Assembly (NCBI GenBank): GCA_019136515.1
Contig: JAGVUB010000053.1
Coordinates: 1-54,090 of the forward strand
Source of the DNA: Verrucomicrobiota bacterium
GTDB lineage: Bacteria; Verrucomicrobiota; Verrucomicrobiia; Opitutales; Opitutaceae
DNA length: 54,090 bases
Reading direction: 5' to 3'
In this document: positions 24,106 to 36,362 of the stretch, piece after piece
Layout of the letters: every line of letters starts with the position of its first letter
Numbering within the stretch: position 1 is the first letter of the stretch
The notes under the pieces: model-generated
Databases searched by the model: none
What the model was told of the DNA's origin: nothing
What the model saw: only the letters and a program-made list of their open reading frames with translations
Position numbers and translations under genes: made by a program

Positions 24106-25239
24106 ATGGGCGTCATCGTGCACGGCCATCAACCGCTCCCTCGCCTCCACCGCGCCGTCGCGGCGGGCGCCCTGTTGCTGGCCGGCACGTTCGCCTGCCC
24201 GGCTCAACCTGCCGACGGACGGGAACAATCGCCGACTGGCATCGAGATTGTCTCCGCGCTCACCCCGCCGGCCCGTCCGTTCCGCGAGCAGGACCTCGCC
24301 GGCTACGTGATGGTCTATTTCAAGGACCAGACGCACTCCGCCTACCTCGCCGTCAGCCGCGACGGCACCACCTTCACCGACGTCAACGGTGGCGCACCGG
24401 TCTTCGACGGCAAGTTGCTCGCCGAGCAGAAGGGCGTGCGCGATCCGCACCTCGCCCGCGGCCCCGACGGCGCCTTCTACCTCGCGATGACCGACCTGCA
24501 CATCTTCGGTCAAAAGGCCGGCTTCCGCGACACCCCGTGGCAGCGGCCCGAGGCCGAGCACGGCTGGGGCAACAATCGCGCCCTCGTCCTCATGAAGTCG
24601 TGGGACCTCATCCACTGGACCCACGCGATCTTCCGCGTCGACCTCGCGTTTCCGGAACTCGGCGACATCGACTGTGCTTGGGCGCCGCAAACAACCTACG
24701 ATCCCGTCGCCAAACGGATGGTCGTCTATTTCACCATCCGCTACGAAAACAAGAACGCCAACCTCTACTGGGCCTACACCGACGACGCCTTCACCAAGCT
24801 CACGAGCACGCCCAAGATGATTCCCGAGATCGGCGGCATCGACGGCGACCTCACCCGCGTCGGCGACCAGTGGCACCTCTTCTACGTGAGCGACGCCAAA
24901 ATCTCCCACGCCGTCTCGCCCCGCTTTTCCGACGGCTTCGTGGTCGACTCTCGCCGGATCGATCCCGAGACGAAGCCGACCGAAGCCCCAAACCTGTTCC
25001 GCCGCCTCGGCACCGACACCTGGGTGCTCATGTACGACGTCTACGGTGCCCGGCCCAACAACATGGGCTTCAGCGAAACAAAGGATTTCGTCTCCTTCCA
25101 GGACATCGGCCATTTCAACGAAGGCGCGATGAATGGCACCAACTTCGAGCGACCCAAACACGGCGCGGTCTCGTATCTCACCGCGGCCGAACTCGCCGCT
25201 GTCGCGGCCCACTGGAACCTCCATCTTGCCCCCAAGTAG
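24106..25239 (+). CDS. Secreted GH43-like glycosidase (single domain)
   Basis: 377 residues with a signal peptide ending near FACPAQPA. GH43-like five-bladed propeller: base Asp in KGVRDPHLARGPDGAFY (about 115), Asp in IDCAWAPQTTYD, then IGGIDGDLTRVGDQWHLFYVS, where most family members have the general-acid Glu but an Asp seems to occur. Such Asp-containing members are known in some GH43/117-like groups, so activity is uncertain. FSETKDFVSFQDIGHFN continues the blade pattern. The ATG at 24106 begins the signal; the longer frame overlaps the upstream hydrolase. Likely acts on arabinose- or galactose-containing side chains. Confidence 0.78.
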   Translation: MGVIVHGHQPLPRLHRAVAAGALLLAGTFACPAQPADGREQSPTGIEIVSALTPPARPFREQDLAGYVMVYFKDQTHSAYLAVSRDGTTFTDVNGGAPVFDGKLLAEQKGVRDPHLARGPDGAFYLAMTDLHIFGQKAGFRDTPWQRPEAEHGWGNNRALVLMKSWDLIHWTHAIFRVDLAFPELGDIDCAWAPQTTYDPVAKRMVVYFTIRYENKNANLYWAYTDDAFTKLTSTPKMIPEIGGIDGDLTRVGDQWHLFYVSDAKISHAVSPRFSDGFVVDSRRIDPETKPTEAPNLFRRLGTDTWVLMYDVYGARPNNMGFSETKDFVSFQDIGHFNEGAMNGTNFERPKHGAVSYLTAAELAAVAAHWNLHLAPK

Positions 25240-25272
25240 TCGCCCGCTTTTGCCACCCCTTCGAACCCGATC

Positions 25273-27341
<2,069 letters not shown>

Positions 27342-27384
27342 GCGATCCCCCAAAAGCGAGTACATCCCCTAACTTTTAACACGC

Positions 27385-30306
27385 ATGCCCGCTCCCCTTG
27401 GTCTCCTTCGTCCGTTCCTGTCGTTCGCGGTGGTCGCCGCCGCGAGCACTTCGGCTCTGTATCTCGTCGCCGCTACCGGTCTCGACCCGAACAATCACCT
27501 GCAGGCTGTTGCCACCGCCACCACACCGGCGGACGGCTTCGCCTTTGTGCGCCTCGACCAAGGTGTGCAGCTCCGCGTCGCCGGCCTCACGAAGAACATC
27601 CTCTTCTATGGCCCCGGCATCGCGCGCGTGAACGCGAACCTCGGCGCGAGCCACTGGGAGCACCCGAGCCTCGCCGTCGTGGCGCAGCCGGCCGCCGTGG
27701 CGTTCACCGTCGAGGAGTCGAGCGACTCGCTCACCGTCGCCACGGAGCGGTTGCGCATCGTCGCCGACAAGAAGACCGGCGCGCTCACCTTCATCAGCGC
27801 CGACGGCCGCGTGCTCACCCGCGAGCGCGCGGAGCAGCCGTACACGATCAAGCCGGTGACAATCTCTGGCGCGCCCAGCTACGAGGTGAGCCAAACGTTC
27901 ACCCTCGCAGCCGACGAATCGCTCTACGGTCTCGGCCAGTACAACGAGCCGTACATGGACTACCGCGGCAAGGAGGTGCTGCTCGTCCAGACCAACATCG
28001 GCATCGTCGTCCCGTTCCTCGTCTCCACGAACCGATACGGCATCCTCTGGGACATCTACTCGAAGATGACCTTCAAGGACGATGCCACCGGCGCCACGCT
28101 CTGGGCCGAGAGCGCGCCGGGCGGTGTCGACTACTACTTCGTTGCGGGCGGCACGATGGACGGTGTGATCGCCGGCTACCGCACGCTCACCGGCGCCGCG
28201 CCCATGTTCCCGAAACAGGCGTTCGGCCTCTTCATGAGCAAGGAGCGCTACAAGACCCAGGACCGCCTCGTCGAGGTCGTGCGCAACTTCCGCGCCGCCG
28301 GCTTCCCGTTGGACTACATCGTCCAGGACTGGCAGTACTGGGGCGGCGACAAGGACGGCACTTGGAGCGGCATGATCTGGAACCCGGAGCGTTTCCCCAA
28401 CCCCGCCGCGCTCACGAAGACGCTCCACGACGAGCTCCACGTGAAGCTCATGAACTCGATCTGGCCCTCCGTCGGCAACGACACCGCGCTCGCGCACGAG
28501 CTCGACGCCAAGGGTCTGCGCTTCGCCCCGCTGCACTGGATCTCCAAGCAGGCGCGCGTCTACGACGCCTTCAGCCCCGAGGGCCGCGCGATCTATTTCA
28601 AACACATCAAGAGCGGCCTGCTCGACGTCGGTGTCGACGCGCTCTGGATGGACGGCACCGAGGTCGAGGTCGGCGGCGCCTGCCACGATCCGATCGAGGT
28701 CGAGCGCGACATCAAGGGCCTCGGCCGCAACGCCCTTGGCGACTTCACGCGTTACCTCAACCCCTACACCCTTGTCACCACCAAGGGCACCTACGAGGGC
28801 CAGCGCGCCACGGGCGACAAACGCGTCTTCACGCTCACCCGCTCCGCCTGGGCCGGCCAGCAGCGTTACGCCGCGTTGTCCTGGTCGGGCGACACCACCG
28901 CGAGCTGGGAGACGTTCCGCGCCCAGATCGCGGGCGGCCTCAACGTGGCGATGGCCGGGCATCCGTACTGGACCCAGGATACGGGCGGGTTCTTCGTGAA
29001 CTTCCCCCAGGGCGAACGGAACCCCGAATACCAGGAGCTCTTCGCCCGCTGGAACCAGTTCGGCATCTTCAACCCGATCTACCGCATCCACGGCGCGAAC
29101 ATCGAGCGCGAGCCCTATCTCTTCAAGGCCCTCGCGCCCGAGATCTACGACTCGCTGCTCGGCGCCGCGCAGCTGCGTTACCGCCTGCTGCCCTACATCT
29201 ACTCGCTTGCATGGCGGAGCACCGCCGACGCCTACACGATGATGCGTGGCCTCCCGCTGGACTTCCCGGACGACCCGAAGGTCCGCCAGATCGACGACGC
29301 CTTCCTGTTCGGCCCGGCGTTCCTCGTGCATCCCGTCACCCGCGCGATGTACCACCTCAGCGATCCGCCGCCGGCCACGATCCCCGCCGCGGTGCTTCGC
29401 ACTCCCGACGGCCAGCCCGGCCTCGCCGTGCAGTATTTCGCCGGCGTCGATTTCGATAAGCCCGCCGGCAAGACCATCGACACCAACCTTGAACACGCCT
29501 GGCCCGGCCCGCCCCTCGCCAATCCGCCGCCCGGCCTCGACGGTTTCGACAACTTCTCCGCCCGCTGGGAAGGCACGCTCACCGCGCCCGAGGCCGGCGG
29601 CTACGAGTTTGCCCTCGAGTACGACGACGGCGCGCGCCTCCACCTCGATGGCCGGCTGCTGATCGACGACTGGAGCTACGGCGCGAAACGGCTCCGCAGC
29701 GCCAAGATAACGCTCGCCCGCGGCCAGAAGGTCGCCGTGAAGGCGGAGTTCCACCAAGGCGGCCAGTCACGCTACTTCCGCCTCGGCTGGCGCACGCCTG
29801 GCGAGATCCACGCGCTCGCGAACCGGCCCAAGATCCTCGACAACACCTTGGCGACCTATCTGCCCGCCGGCGCCGACTGGTACGACTTCTGGACGGGCCA
29901 GCGCCACACCGGCGGCCAGACCGTGACGATGGACTGCCCGCTCGGCTCCTTCCCGCTCTACGTGCGCGCCGGCTCCATTGTGCCGATGGGCCCCGCTGAC
30001 CTCCAGTACGCCACCGAGCGCTCCGACGCGCCCTACGAGATCCGCATCTATCCCGGTGCCGACTCGTCGTTCACCGTCTACGAAGACGACAACGAGACCT
30101 ACGCCTACGAACGCGGCGAGCGCGCCACCTACGAACTCAAATGGGACGACGCCAAGCGCACGCTCCGCATCGGCGCCCGCCAGGGCTCGTTCCCCGGCAT
30201 GGTCGCCACCCGCGAGTTGAAGCTCGTCCTTGTCTCCACTGGCGCCGCTACCGAGCGCACCGTCCGCTACCACGGTGACGCATGCGAGGTCCGCCTCGCA
30301 CCGTGA
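27385..30306 (+). CDS. Secreted GH31 alpha-xylosidase with PA14 domain
   Basis: 973 residues. An N-terminal hydrophobic segment (about 5-30) serves as a signal or anchor. The N-terminal beta domain is followed by the barrel: ESLYGLGQYNEP, DYIVQDWQYWG, nucleophile Asp in ALWMDGTEVEVG (about 422), acid/base Asp in LSWSGDTTASWETF (about 503), and GGFFVNFPQGERNPEYQELFARW. A PA14 domain (about 675-815; VQYFAGVDFDKP...DDGARLHLDGRLLIDDW) is inserted before the C-terminal sandwich. GH31 with PA14 is the architecture of xyloglucan alpha-xylosidases such as Cellvibrio Xyl31A, where PA14 lengthens the substrate pocket. It supports xyloglucan or alpha-xylose-bearing xylan as a target. Confidence 0.9.
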   Translation: MPAPLGLLRPFLSFAVVAAASTSALYLVAATGLDPNNHLQAVATATTPADGFAFVRLDQGVQLRVAGLTKNILFYGPGIARVNANLGASHWEHPSLAVVAQPAAVAFTVEESSDSLTVATERLRIVADKKTGALTFISADGRVLTRERAEQPYTIKPVTISGAPSYEVSQTFTLAADESLYGLGQYNEPYMDYRGKEVLLVQTNIGIVVPFLVSTNRYGILWDIYSKMTFKDDATGATLWAESAPGGVDYYFVAGGTMDGVIAGYRTLTGAAPMFPKQAFGLFMSKERYKTQDRLVEVVRNFRAAGFPLDYIVQDWQYWGGDKDGTWSGMIWNPERFPNPAALTKTLHDELHVKLMNSIWPSVGNDTALAHELDAKGLRFAPLHWISKQARVYDAFSPEGRAIYFKHIKSGLLDVGVDALWMDGTEVEVGGACHDPIEVERDIKGLGRNALGDFTRYLNPYTLVTTKGTYEGQRATGDKRVFTLTRSAWAGQQRYAALSWSGDTTASWETFRAQIAGGLNVAMAGHPYWTQDTGGFFVNFPQGERNPEYQELFARWNQFGIFNPIYRIHGANIEREPYLFKALAPEIYDSLLGAAQLRYRLLPYIYSLAWRSTADAYTMMRGLPLDFPDDPKVRQIDDAFLFGPAFLVHPVTRAMYHLSDPPPATIPAAVLRTPDGQPGLAVQYFAGVDFDKPAGKTIDTNLEHAWPGPPLANPPPGLDGFDNFSARWEGTLTAPEAGGYEFALEYDDGARLHLDGRLLIDDWSYGAKRLRSAKITLARGQKVAVKAEFHQGGQSRYFRLGWRTPGEIHALANRPKILDNTLATYLPAGADWYDFWTGQRHTGGQTVTMDCPLGSFPLYVRAGSIVPMGPADLQYATERSDAPYEIRIYPGADSSFTVYEDDNETYAYERGERATYELKWDDAKRTLRIGARQGSFPGMVATRELKLVLVSTGAATERTVRYHGDACEVRLAP

Positions 30307-30334
30307 GCCCCACCCACCTGCCTCGCATCTTCCG

Positions 30335-32020
30335 ATGAACACACCTCGGTTTCAGCAGATTGTCATCGCCGCGTTTTCGGTCTTCGGAGCTGCAGGCATG
30401 ACGGCCCAGATCCCCAGCGACGCCACGCCCATCGTCATCGTCAGCACCGCGGCTGAGCCGGTTGCGCCGGGCAAATTCGAGCCAACGTGGAACTCGCTCC
30501 ACCAGTACCGCATGCCCGACTGGTTCCGCGACGCGAAGTTCGGCATCTGGGCGCACTGGGGACCGCAGTGCGAACCCGCCATGGGCGACTGGTACGCGCG
30601 CCACCTCTATTTCGAGAACGGGCCGTTGTGGGGGCAGAACGTCACCGCCTTCCACCGACAAACCTACGGTCATCCCTCGCAGGCCGGCTTCAAGGACGTC
30701 ATCCACCAGTGGAAGGCGGAGCGATGGGACCCCGAGAAGCTCGTCGCCCTCTACCAGCGCGCGGGCGCCCGGTACTTCTTCGCGCTGGCCAACCACCACG
30801 ACAACCTCGACCTCTGGGACTCGAAGTACCAGCCGTGGAATTCAGTGCGCGTCGGCCCTGGCAAGGATCTCGTCGCCGGTTGGGCGAAGGCCGCCCGCGC
30901 CCACGGCCTGAAGTTCGGCGTGAGCGTGCACGCCGCGCACGCATGGAGCTGGTACGAACCCGCGCAGGGCGCCGACAAGAAGGGCCCGCTCGCCGGCGTG
31001 CCCTACGACGGCAAGCTCACCGCGGCCGATGGCAATGGCACGTGGTGGGAGGGCCTCGACCCGCAGGATCTCTACGAGCAACGCCACGCCCCGGCGCCGG
31101 ACTTCGACGACCCCGGCCTGATCCACCGGCGCTGGGATTGGGGCAACGGCATCACGCCGCCCGACCAGGCCTACTGCGAGAAGTTCTACAATCGCACCGT
31201 CGACCTCATCAACCGGTACCAGCCCGACCTGATCTACTTCGATGACACCGCGCTGCCGCTCTGGCCGGTGAGCGATGCCGGGCTGAAGATTGCCGCGCAC
31301 TTCTACAACGCCAACAACCGCTGGCACGGCGACGACGGCGTGATGTTCAACAAGGTCCTCGATGCCGAACAGCGCCGCTGCATGGCGTGGGACATCGAGC
31401 GTGGCACCGGCGGCGCGATCGAGCCGCAGCCGTTCCAGACCGACACCTGCCTCGGCAACTGGCATTATGAGCAGAAGATCCGGGACGAACACGGCTACAA
31501 GAGCGCGAAGACCGTTGTCCACACGCTGATCGATGTCGTCAGCAAGAACGGCAACCTCCTCCTCAGCGTCCCGCTGCGCGGCGACGGCACGCCCGACGAC
31601 GACGAGATCGCGATCCTCGAGGGCATCGCCGCCTGGATGCAGGTCAACCAGGAGTGCATCCACGGCACGCGTCCGTGGACGGTGCTCGGCGAAGGCCCGC
31701 AGATGGCCGCGGCGGCGCCGCTTCAGGGCCAGGGCTTCAACGAGGGGAAGGGGAAACCTTTTACCGCCGAGGACGTGCGCTTCACCACCAAGGGCGACAC
31801 GCTCTACGCGATCGTGATGGGCGCGCCGACCGCCCCCGTGCGCATCAAGTCTCTCGGCACGGCGGCGAGGCTGCTCACCGCGCCGATCAACTCGATCGAG
31901 TTGCTCGGCGGTTCGACTCCGGTCCGTTGGACGCAGACGCCCGAGGCGCTTGCGATCGAGCCGCCGGCCGCGTTGCCGAATCCCACCGCCATCGTCTTCC
32001 GCATCACCGTGCGCTGTTGA
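30335..32020 (+). CDS. Secreted GH29 alpha-L-fucosidase
   Basis: 561 residues with a signal-like N-terminus. GH29 signature at the start of the barrel: PDWFRDAKFGIWAHWGPQC, then YFFALANHHDNLDLWDS, with the nucleophile Asp in PDLIYFDDTALPLW (about 302). Later GH29 features are LIDVVSKNGNLLLSVPLRGDG and a C-terminal beta domain. It removes alpha-L-fucose, as found at the tips of xyloglucan side chains and rhamnogalacturonan II. The ATG at 30335 is 28 bases after the GH31 stop. With GH95 in the same locus, it points to fucosylated or L-galactosylated substrate. Confidence 0.88.
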   Translation: MNTPRFQQIVIAAFSVFGAAGMTAQIPSDATPIVIVSTAAEPVAPGKFEPTWNSLHQYRMPDWFRDAKFGIWAHWGPQCEPAMGDWYARHLYFENGPLWGQNVTAFHRQTYGHPSQAGFKDVIHQWKAERWDPEKLVALYQRAGARYFFALANHHDNLDLWDSKYQPWNSVRVGPGKDLVAGWAKAARAHGLKFGVSVHAAHAWSWYEPAQGADKKGPLAGVPYDGKLTAADGNGTWWEGLDPQDLYEQRHAPAPDFDDPGLIHRRWDWGNGITPPDQAYCEKFYNRTVDLINRYQPDLIYFDDTALPLWPVSDAGLKIAAHFYNANNRWHGDDGVMFNKVLDAEQRRCMAWDIERGTGGAIEPQPFQTDTCLGNWHYEQKIRDEHGYKSAKTVVHTLIDVVSKNGNLLLSVPLRGDGTPDDDEIAILEGIAAWMQVNQECIHGTRPWTVLGEGPQMAAAAPLQGQGFNEGKGKPFTAEDVRFTTKGDTLYAIVMGAPTAPVRIKSLGTAARLLTAPINSIELLGGSTPVRWTQTPEALAIEPPAALPNPTAIVFRITVRC

Positions 32021-32054
32021 TCCTCAACCTTTCAGAATACGACCCTTTTTTTCG

Positions 32055-35000
32055 ATGAAACGCTCCAGTTCTCCCTCGCCCCGCGCCAGCCTCCACCGCA
32101 TCGGACAGATTCTTGGTGCCACCTTCACTCTGAATCTGCTGTCGGCGACAGCAGCCGATCCGACTCCACGGATCGATCCCGCCACACCGGCGCAGGTTTT
32201 CCCGTTGAGCGCCGTCCGCCTGCTCGATGGCGGCCCGTTTCCCGCCGCCGTGGCCGCGAATCGCGAATACCTGCTCGCGCTCGATGTGGACCGCCTCGTC
32301 GCGCCGTTCCGCCGCGAAGCGGGCCTGCCGGTCAAGGCGCAATCCTACGGCAACTGGGAGAGCAGCGGCCTCGATGGCCACACCGCCGGCCACTACCTCT
32401 CCGCGCTCGCGCACATGATTGCCGCCGGTGCGGATACCCCGGACGGTCAACTGCGCAGTCGTCTGACGTATCTGCTCGGTGAGTTGCGGGTCTGTCAGGA
32501 CGCTTTCGGCGACGGTTACCTCGGTGGCGTGCCGGGCAGCCGCGAACTCTGGCGCGCCATCGCCGGAGGAAATGTGGCCGCGATCAACAAGAAGTGGGTT
32601 CCCTGGTACAACGTACACAAGACCTTCGCCGGCCTGCGCGACGCTTCTCTCGAAGCGGGCGACGCCACGGCCCGCGCGCTGCTCATCCGGCTGGGCGACT
32701 GGTGCGTGGCGGTCACCTCCGGCCTGAACGACGAACAGATGCAGCAGATGCTCGGCATGGAGCACGGCGGGATGAACGAATCGTTGGCCGACCTCTACGC
32801 GATCACCGGCGAGGCGAAGTACCTGGTGGCCGCGAAGCGGTTCAACCACAAGGCCGTGCTCGACCCGCTGATCGCGCAGCGCGACGAACTCACCGGCAAG
32901 CACGCGAACACCCAGATCCCGAAGATCATCGGCCTCGAGCGCATCGGCGCGCTCACCGGCGACGAAGCGGCCGAGGCCGGCGCCCGCTTCTTCTGGGAAA
33001 ATGTCACCCAGCACCGCTCGGTCGCCTTCGGCGGCAACAGCGTGTCCGAGCATTTCAACGATCCGAAGGACTTCCACGGCCTGCTCGGCCACCGCGAGGG
33101 TCCCGAGACCTGCAACACCTACAACATGCTGCGCCTCACCGAGCAGCTGTTCGCTGCCGGTCCGAGCGCGGCCTACGCCGACTACTACGAGCGCGCGCTC
33201 TACAACCACATCCTCGCCTCGATCAACCCGCAGCATCCCGGCTACGTCTACTTCACGCCGATCCGGCCCGCGCACTACCGGGTCTACTCCGAGGTGGAGA
33301 ACTCCTTCTGGTGCTGCGTCGGCACCGGCATGGAGAACCCGGGAAAGTACGGGGAGTTCATCTACGCGCGCGCCGCCGACGGCCTCTACGTGAACCTCTT
33401 CATCGCCTCCGAGCTGACCGCGCCCGAGCTTGGGTTGGTGCTGCGGCAGGAAACCGCGTTTCCCGATGAAGAGAGCTCGCGGCTCACGCTGAAGCTCGCC
33501 GCGCCGCGGACCTTCACTCTGCACGTGCGCGTGCCGGGCTGGGTGGGGCAGGGGGCGTTCTCGATCAAGATCAACGGTGAACCGCTCTCGGTGCCCGCGA
33601 CGCCCTCCTCATACCTTCCCGTGTGCCGCGAATGGAAGAGCGGCGACAAGGTCGAGATCGCGCTGCCGATGCGCACTACGGTGGAGCAGCTGCCGGACGG
33701 CTCGCCGTGGTATGCGATCCTCCGCGGCCCGCTCGTCCTCGCCGCGCCCTCGGGCACCTGGGACATGACCGGCCTGCGCGCCGACAACTCCCGCATGGCG
33801 CATGTCGCTGCCGGCCCGGTGCTGTCCCTCGACAGGGCGCCCTCGCTGCTCGCCGATGCGGCGACGATTCCCTCCAAAGTCGTCGCCGATCCGGCGGCCG
33901 GCCCGCTGCATTTCCGGCTCGTCGACATCGTCGAGCCCGCTGCGCCGCAGGGCGTGCCGCTGGTGCCGTTCTTCCGGCTGCACGACTCGCGCTACCAGAT
34001 GTACTGGGAGACCACCACGCGTGAGTCGCTCGCCGCGCGCAAGGAGCAGCTCGCCGCCGCCGAGCGCGCTCTGGCCGCCCGTGAGGCCGCCACGCTCGAC
34101 CGCGTCTCGCCCGGCGAGCAGCAGCCGGAGGTCGAGCACGCGTACCGCGGCGAGGAGACCGAGAGCGGCCTCCACAACGGCCGCCACTGGCGCCACGGCA
34201 AGATGATCGAGTACACGCTCAACACGCGGGGCGAAAAGAACGTGGCGCTCTCGGTCACGTACTCGGGCTCCGACTCCGGCCGGCAATTCGACATCTTTGC
34301 CAACGGCGTTCTTGTCGCGACGCAGGATCTCGTGGCCGAACGCATCGGCGAGTTCATCGACAAACAGTATGCGATTCCCGCCGCCGCCCTCGCGGCCGCT
34401 CCGGACGGACGCGTCACGATCCGCTTCGTTGCGAAGAAGGTCCTCGCCGGCGGGCTCTTCGATGTCCGCCTCCTGCGCGCCGAACCGGCGCCGGCCCTCG
34501 GTTCGAACCCGCTCTTCCGCGACGCCTTCACGGCCGATCCGGCCCCGCTGGTGGTGGGCGACACGCTCTACCTCTACGTCGGCCACGACGAGGCCCACGG
34601 GAACCAGATGTTCAACATCACCGAGTGGCTCTGCTACTCCACGAAGGACATGAAGCACTGGACGCCGCACGGCTCGGTGCTCAAGCCGACGGACTTCAAA
34701 TGGGCCACCGGCGAGGCGTGGGCCTCGCAGGTCGTGGAGAAGAACGGGAAGTTCTACTACTACACCACCGTGCAGCACGGCGAACCGTGTGTCGGCAAGG
34801 CGATCGGCGTCGCCGTGGGCGACAGCCCGCTCGGGCCGTTCAAGGATGCGCGCGGTACCGCGCTCGTGCGCGACGACACCACCCCCAGCGACAAGCCGTG
34901 GAACGACATCGATCCCACGGTCTTCATCGACGACGACGGCTCCGCCTACCTCGCGTGGGGCAATCCCTACCTCTACTTCGCCAAGCTCAAGCCGAACATG

Positions 35001-35408
35001 ATCGAGATCGACGGCGAGATCCGCCGCATCGAGCTGCCGTACTACACCGAGGGGCCGTGGCTGCATAAACGTGGCGACCTCTACTACCTCACCTACGCCG
35101 CCTTCGCGCACCAAGGGAAGTGGGAGAAGATCTGTTACGCGACCGCGCCGAAGATCACCGGGCCGTGGACCTACCGCGGCATCCTCACCGACCAGACGAA
35201 GAACAGCTACACGATCCATCCCGGCATCGTGGAGTTCAAGGACCGCTGGTACCTCTTCTACCACACTGCCGACCTCGAGCTGAACGGCGAGAAGGGCGGG
35301 CTCGGCCGCCGCAGCGTCGCCGTCGAGCATCTCAAGTACAACGCCGACGGCACCATGAAGCCCGTCGAGCAGACCGCCGCCGGCGTGAGCCTGCCGCCGC
35401 AGCCGTAG
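32055..35408 (+). CDS. GH127-type beta-L-arabinofuranosidase fused to GH43
   Basis: 1117 residues. After a signal segment comes a DUF1680/GH127 (or GH146) catalytic region (about 35-600): GNWESSGLDGHTAGHYLSAL, VPWYNVHKTFAGLRDA, REGPETCNTYNMLRL with catalytic-site Glu and Cys (about 350), and FWCCVGTGMENPGKYGEFIY, whose Cys pair (about 420) joins the zinc/cysteine active site. A beta domain (about 600-810) follows. From about 814 begins a complete GH43 propeller: DAFTADPAPLVVGDTLYLY (base Asp), DIDPTVFIDDDGSAY and YTEGPWLHKRGDLYYL (general acid Glu). The fusion can release both beta-L- and alpha-L-arabinofuranose (or xylose) from one chain. Fusions of this pair are known in some Bacteroidota; which GH43 subfamily is not certain. 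Confidence 0.9.
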   Translation: MKRSSSPSPRASLHRIGQILGATFTLNLLSATAADPTPRIDPATPAQVFPLSAVRLLDGGPFPAAVAANREYLLALDVDRLVAPFRREAGLPVKAQSYGNWESSGLDGHTAGHYLSALAHMIAAGADTPDGQLRSRLTYLLGELRVCQDAFGDGYLGGVPGSRELWRAIAGGNVAAINKKWVPWYNVHKTFAGLRDASLEAGDATARALLIRLGDWCVAVTSGLNDEQMQQMLGMEHGGMNESLADLYAITGEAKYLVAAKRFNHKAVLDPLIAQRDELTGKHANTQIPKIIGLERIGALTGDEAAEAGARFFWENVTQHRSVAFGGNSVSEHFNDPKDFHGLLGHREGPETCNTYNMLRLTEQLFAAGPSAAYADYYERALYNHILASINPQHPGYVYFTPIRPAHYRVYSEVENSFWCCVGTGMENPGKYGEFIYARAADGLYVNLFIASELTAPELGLVLRQETAFPDEESSRLTLKLAAPRTFTLHVRVPGWVGQGAFSIKINGEPLSVPATPSSYLPVCREWKSGDKVEIALPMRTTVEQLPDGSPWYAILRGPLVLAAPSGTWDMTGLRADNSRMAHVAAGPVLSLDRAPSLLADAATIPSKVVADPAAGPLHFRLVDIVEPAAPQGVPLVPFFRLHDSRYQMYWETTTRESLAARKEQLAAAERALAAREAATLDRVSPGEQQPEVEHAYRGEETESGLHNGRHWRHGKMIEYTLNTRGEKNVALSVTYSGSDSGRQFDIFANGVLVATQDLVAERIGEFIDKQYAIPAAALAAAPDGRVTIRFVAKKVLAGGLFDVRLLRAEPAPALGSNPLFRDAFTADPAPLVVGDTLYLYVGHDEAHGNQMFNITEWLCYSTKDMKHWTPHGSVLKPTDFKWATGEAWASQVVEKNGKFYYYTTVQHGEPCVGKAIGVAVGDSPLGPFKDARGTALVRDDTTPSDKPWNDIDPTVFIDDDGSAYLAWGNPYLYFAKLKPNMIEIDGEIRRIELPYYTEGPWLHKRGDLYYLTYAAFAHQGKWEKICYATAPKITGPWTYRGILTDQTKNSYTIHPGIVEFKDRWYLFYHTADLELNGEKGGLGRRSVAVEHLKYNADGTMKPVEQTAAGVSLPPQP

Positions 35409-35471
35409 TCCGCCCTCGCGTCCCGCGCCTCTCGGTTGCGCCCACTTCGGCTCCTTCGCTCCTGCACACTT

Positions 35472-36362
35472 ATGAAACACTCGCTCAAACCGCTTCTCGC
35501 GGCCGGTCTCCTTTCGGTGGCGACTGCCGCCGGTGGCCAAGACCCGGATTTCCACATCTACCTTTGCTTCGGACAGTCGAACATGGAGGGATACCCGGGG
35601 ATCCCCGAGGAGGAGAAGGGCCCGATCGATCCGCGTTTCCAGGTGTTGGCATCGACGGACTTCCCGGAACTGGGTCGGCAGAAGGGCAATTGGTATCCGG
35701 CGACACCGCCGTTGAGCCGGCCGAGCGCGGGGCTCAGCCCCGCCGATTACTTCGGGCGCGCGCTGGTGGCTGCGCTTCCGGCCGGGATCCGGGTGGGGGT
35801 CGTCAATGTCGCCGTTGGGGGCTGCAAGATCGAGTTGTTCGACTCCGCGACCGAAGCCGCCTACGTCGCGACCGCGCCCGAGTGGATGAAGCCGGCGCTC
35901 GCCGCGTATGGTGGGAGCCCGTACCAGCGCCTGGTGGAGATGGGGCGACTGGCCCAGCGATCCGGTGTCATCAAGGGCATCCTCCTGCATCAGGGGGAAT
36001 CGAACACCGACGAGGCCGACTGGCCGGCGAAGGTGAAGGTCGTCTATGAGAACCTGCTTCGCGATCTAGGGCTCGATGCTGCCGATGTCCCGCTGCTGGC
36101 CGGCGAAGTGGTGTCGGCCGATCAGGAGGGGAAATGCGCCAGCATGAATGCGATCATCGCGACGCTGCCTGCGACCATCCCGACCGCCCATGTCGTTTCC
36201 GCCGCTGGTTGCCCTTGCCATCCCGACTTCGTGCATTTCACCCCGGCCGGCTACCGGATCCTGGGCGCGCGATACGCCGCCACGATGCTGCCGCTGCTCG
36301 CGCAGCGGACCTCATCGGCCACGAGTCATTCCTCAGCGCGACCGAACGCACTGCAAAAATGA
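35472..36362 (+). CDS. Secreted CE6-type acetyl xylan esterase (SASA domain)
   Basis: 296 residues with a signal peptide (LLSVATAAGGQ). The block FHIYLCFGQSNMEGYPGI (Ser about 37) is typical of CE6 and sialate-O-acetylesterase SASA domains, with GVVNVAVGGCKIELF, ILLHQGESNTDEADW and the catalytic His in DFVHFTPAGYRILG (about 253). It removes acetyl groups from xylan. Its TGA overlaps the ATG of the GH95 gene (ATGA 36359-36362), so the two are translationally coupled. The C-terminus (SATSHSSARPNALQK) looks like leader sequence read through to reach that overlap. Confidence 0.88.
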   Translation: MKHSLKPLLAAGLLSVATAAGGQDPDFHIYLCFGQSNMEGYPGIPEEEKGPIDPRFQVLASTDFPELGRQKGNWYPATPPLSRPSAGLSPADYFGRALVAALPAGIRVGVVNVAVGGCKIELFDSATEAAYVATAPEWMKPALAAYGGSPYQRLVEMGRLAQRSGVIKGILLHQGESNTDEADWPAKVKVVYENLLRDLGLDAADVPLLAGEVVSADQEGKCASMNAIIATLPATIPTAHVVSAAGCPCHPDFVHFTPAGYRILGARYAATMLPLLAQRTSSATSHSSARPNALQK

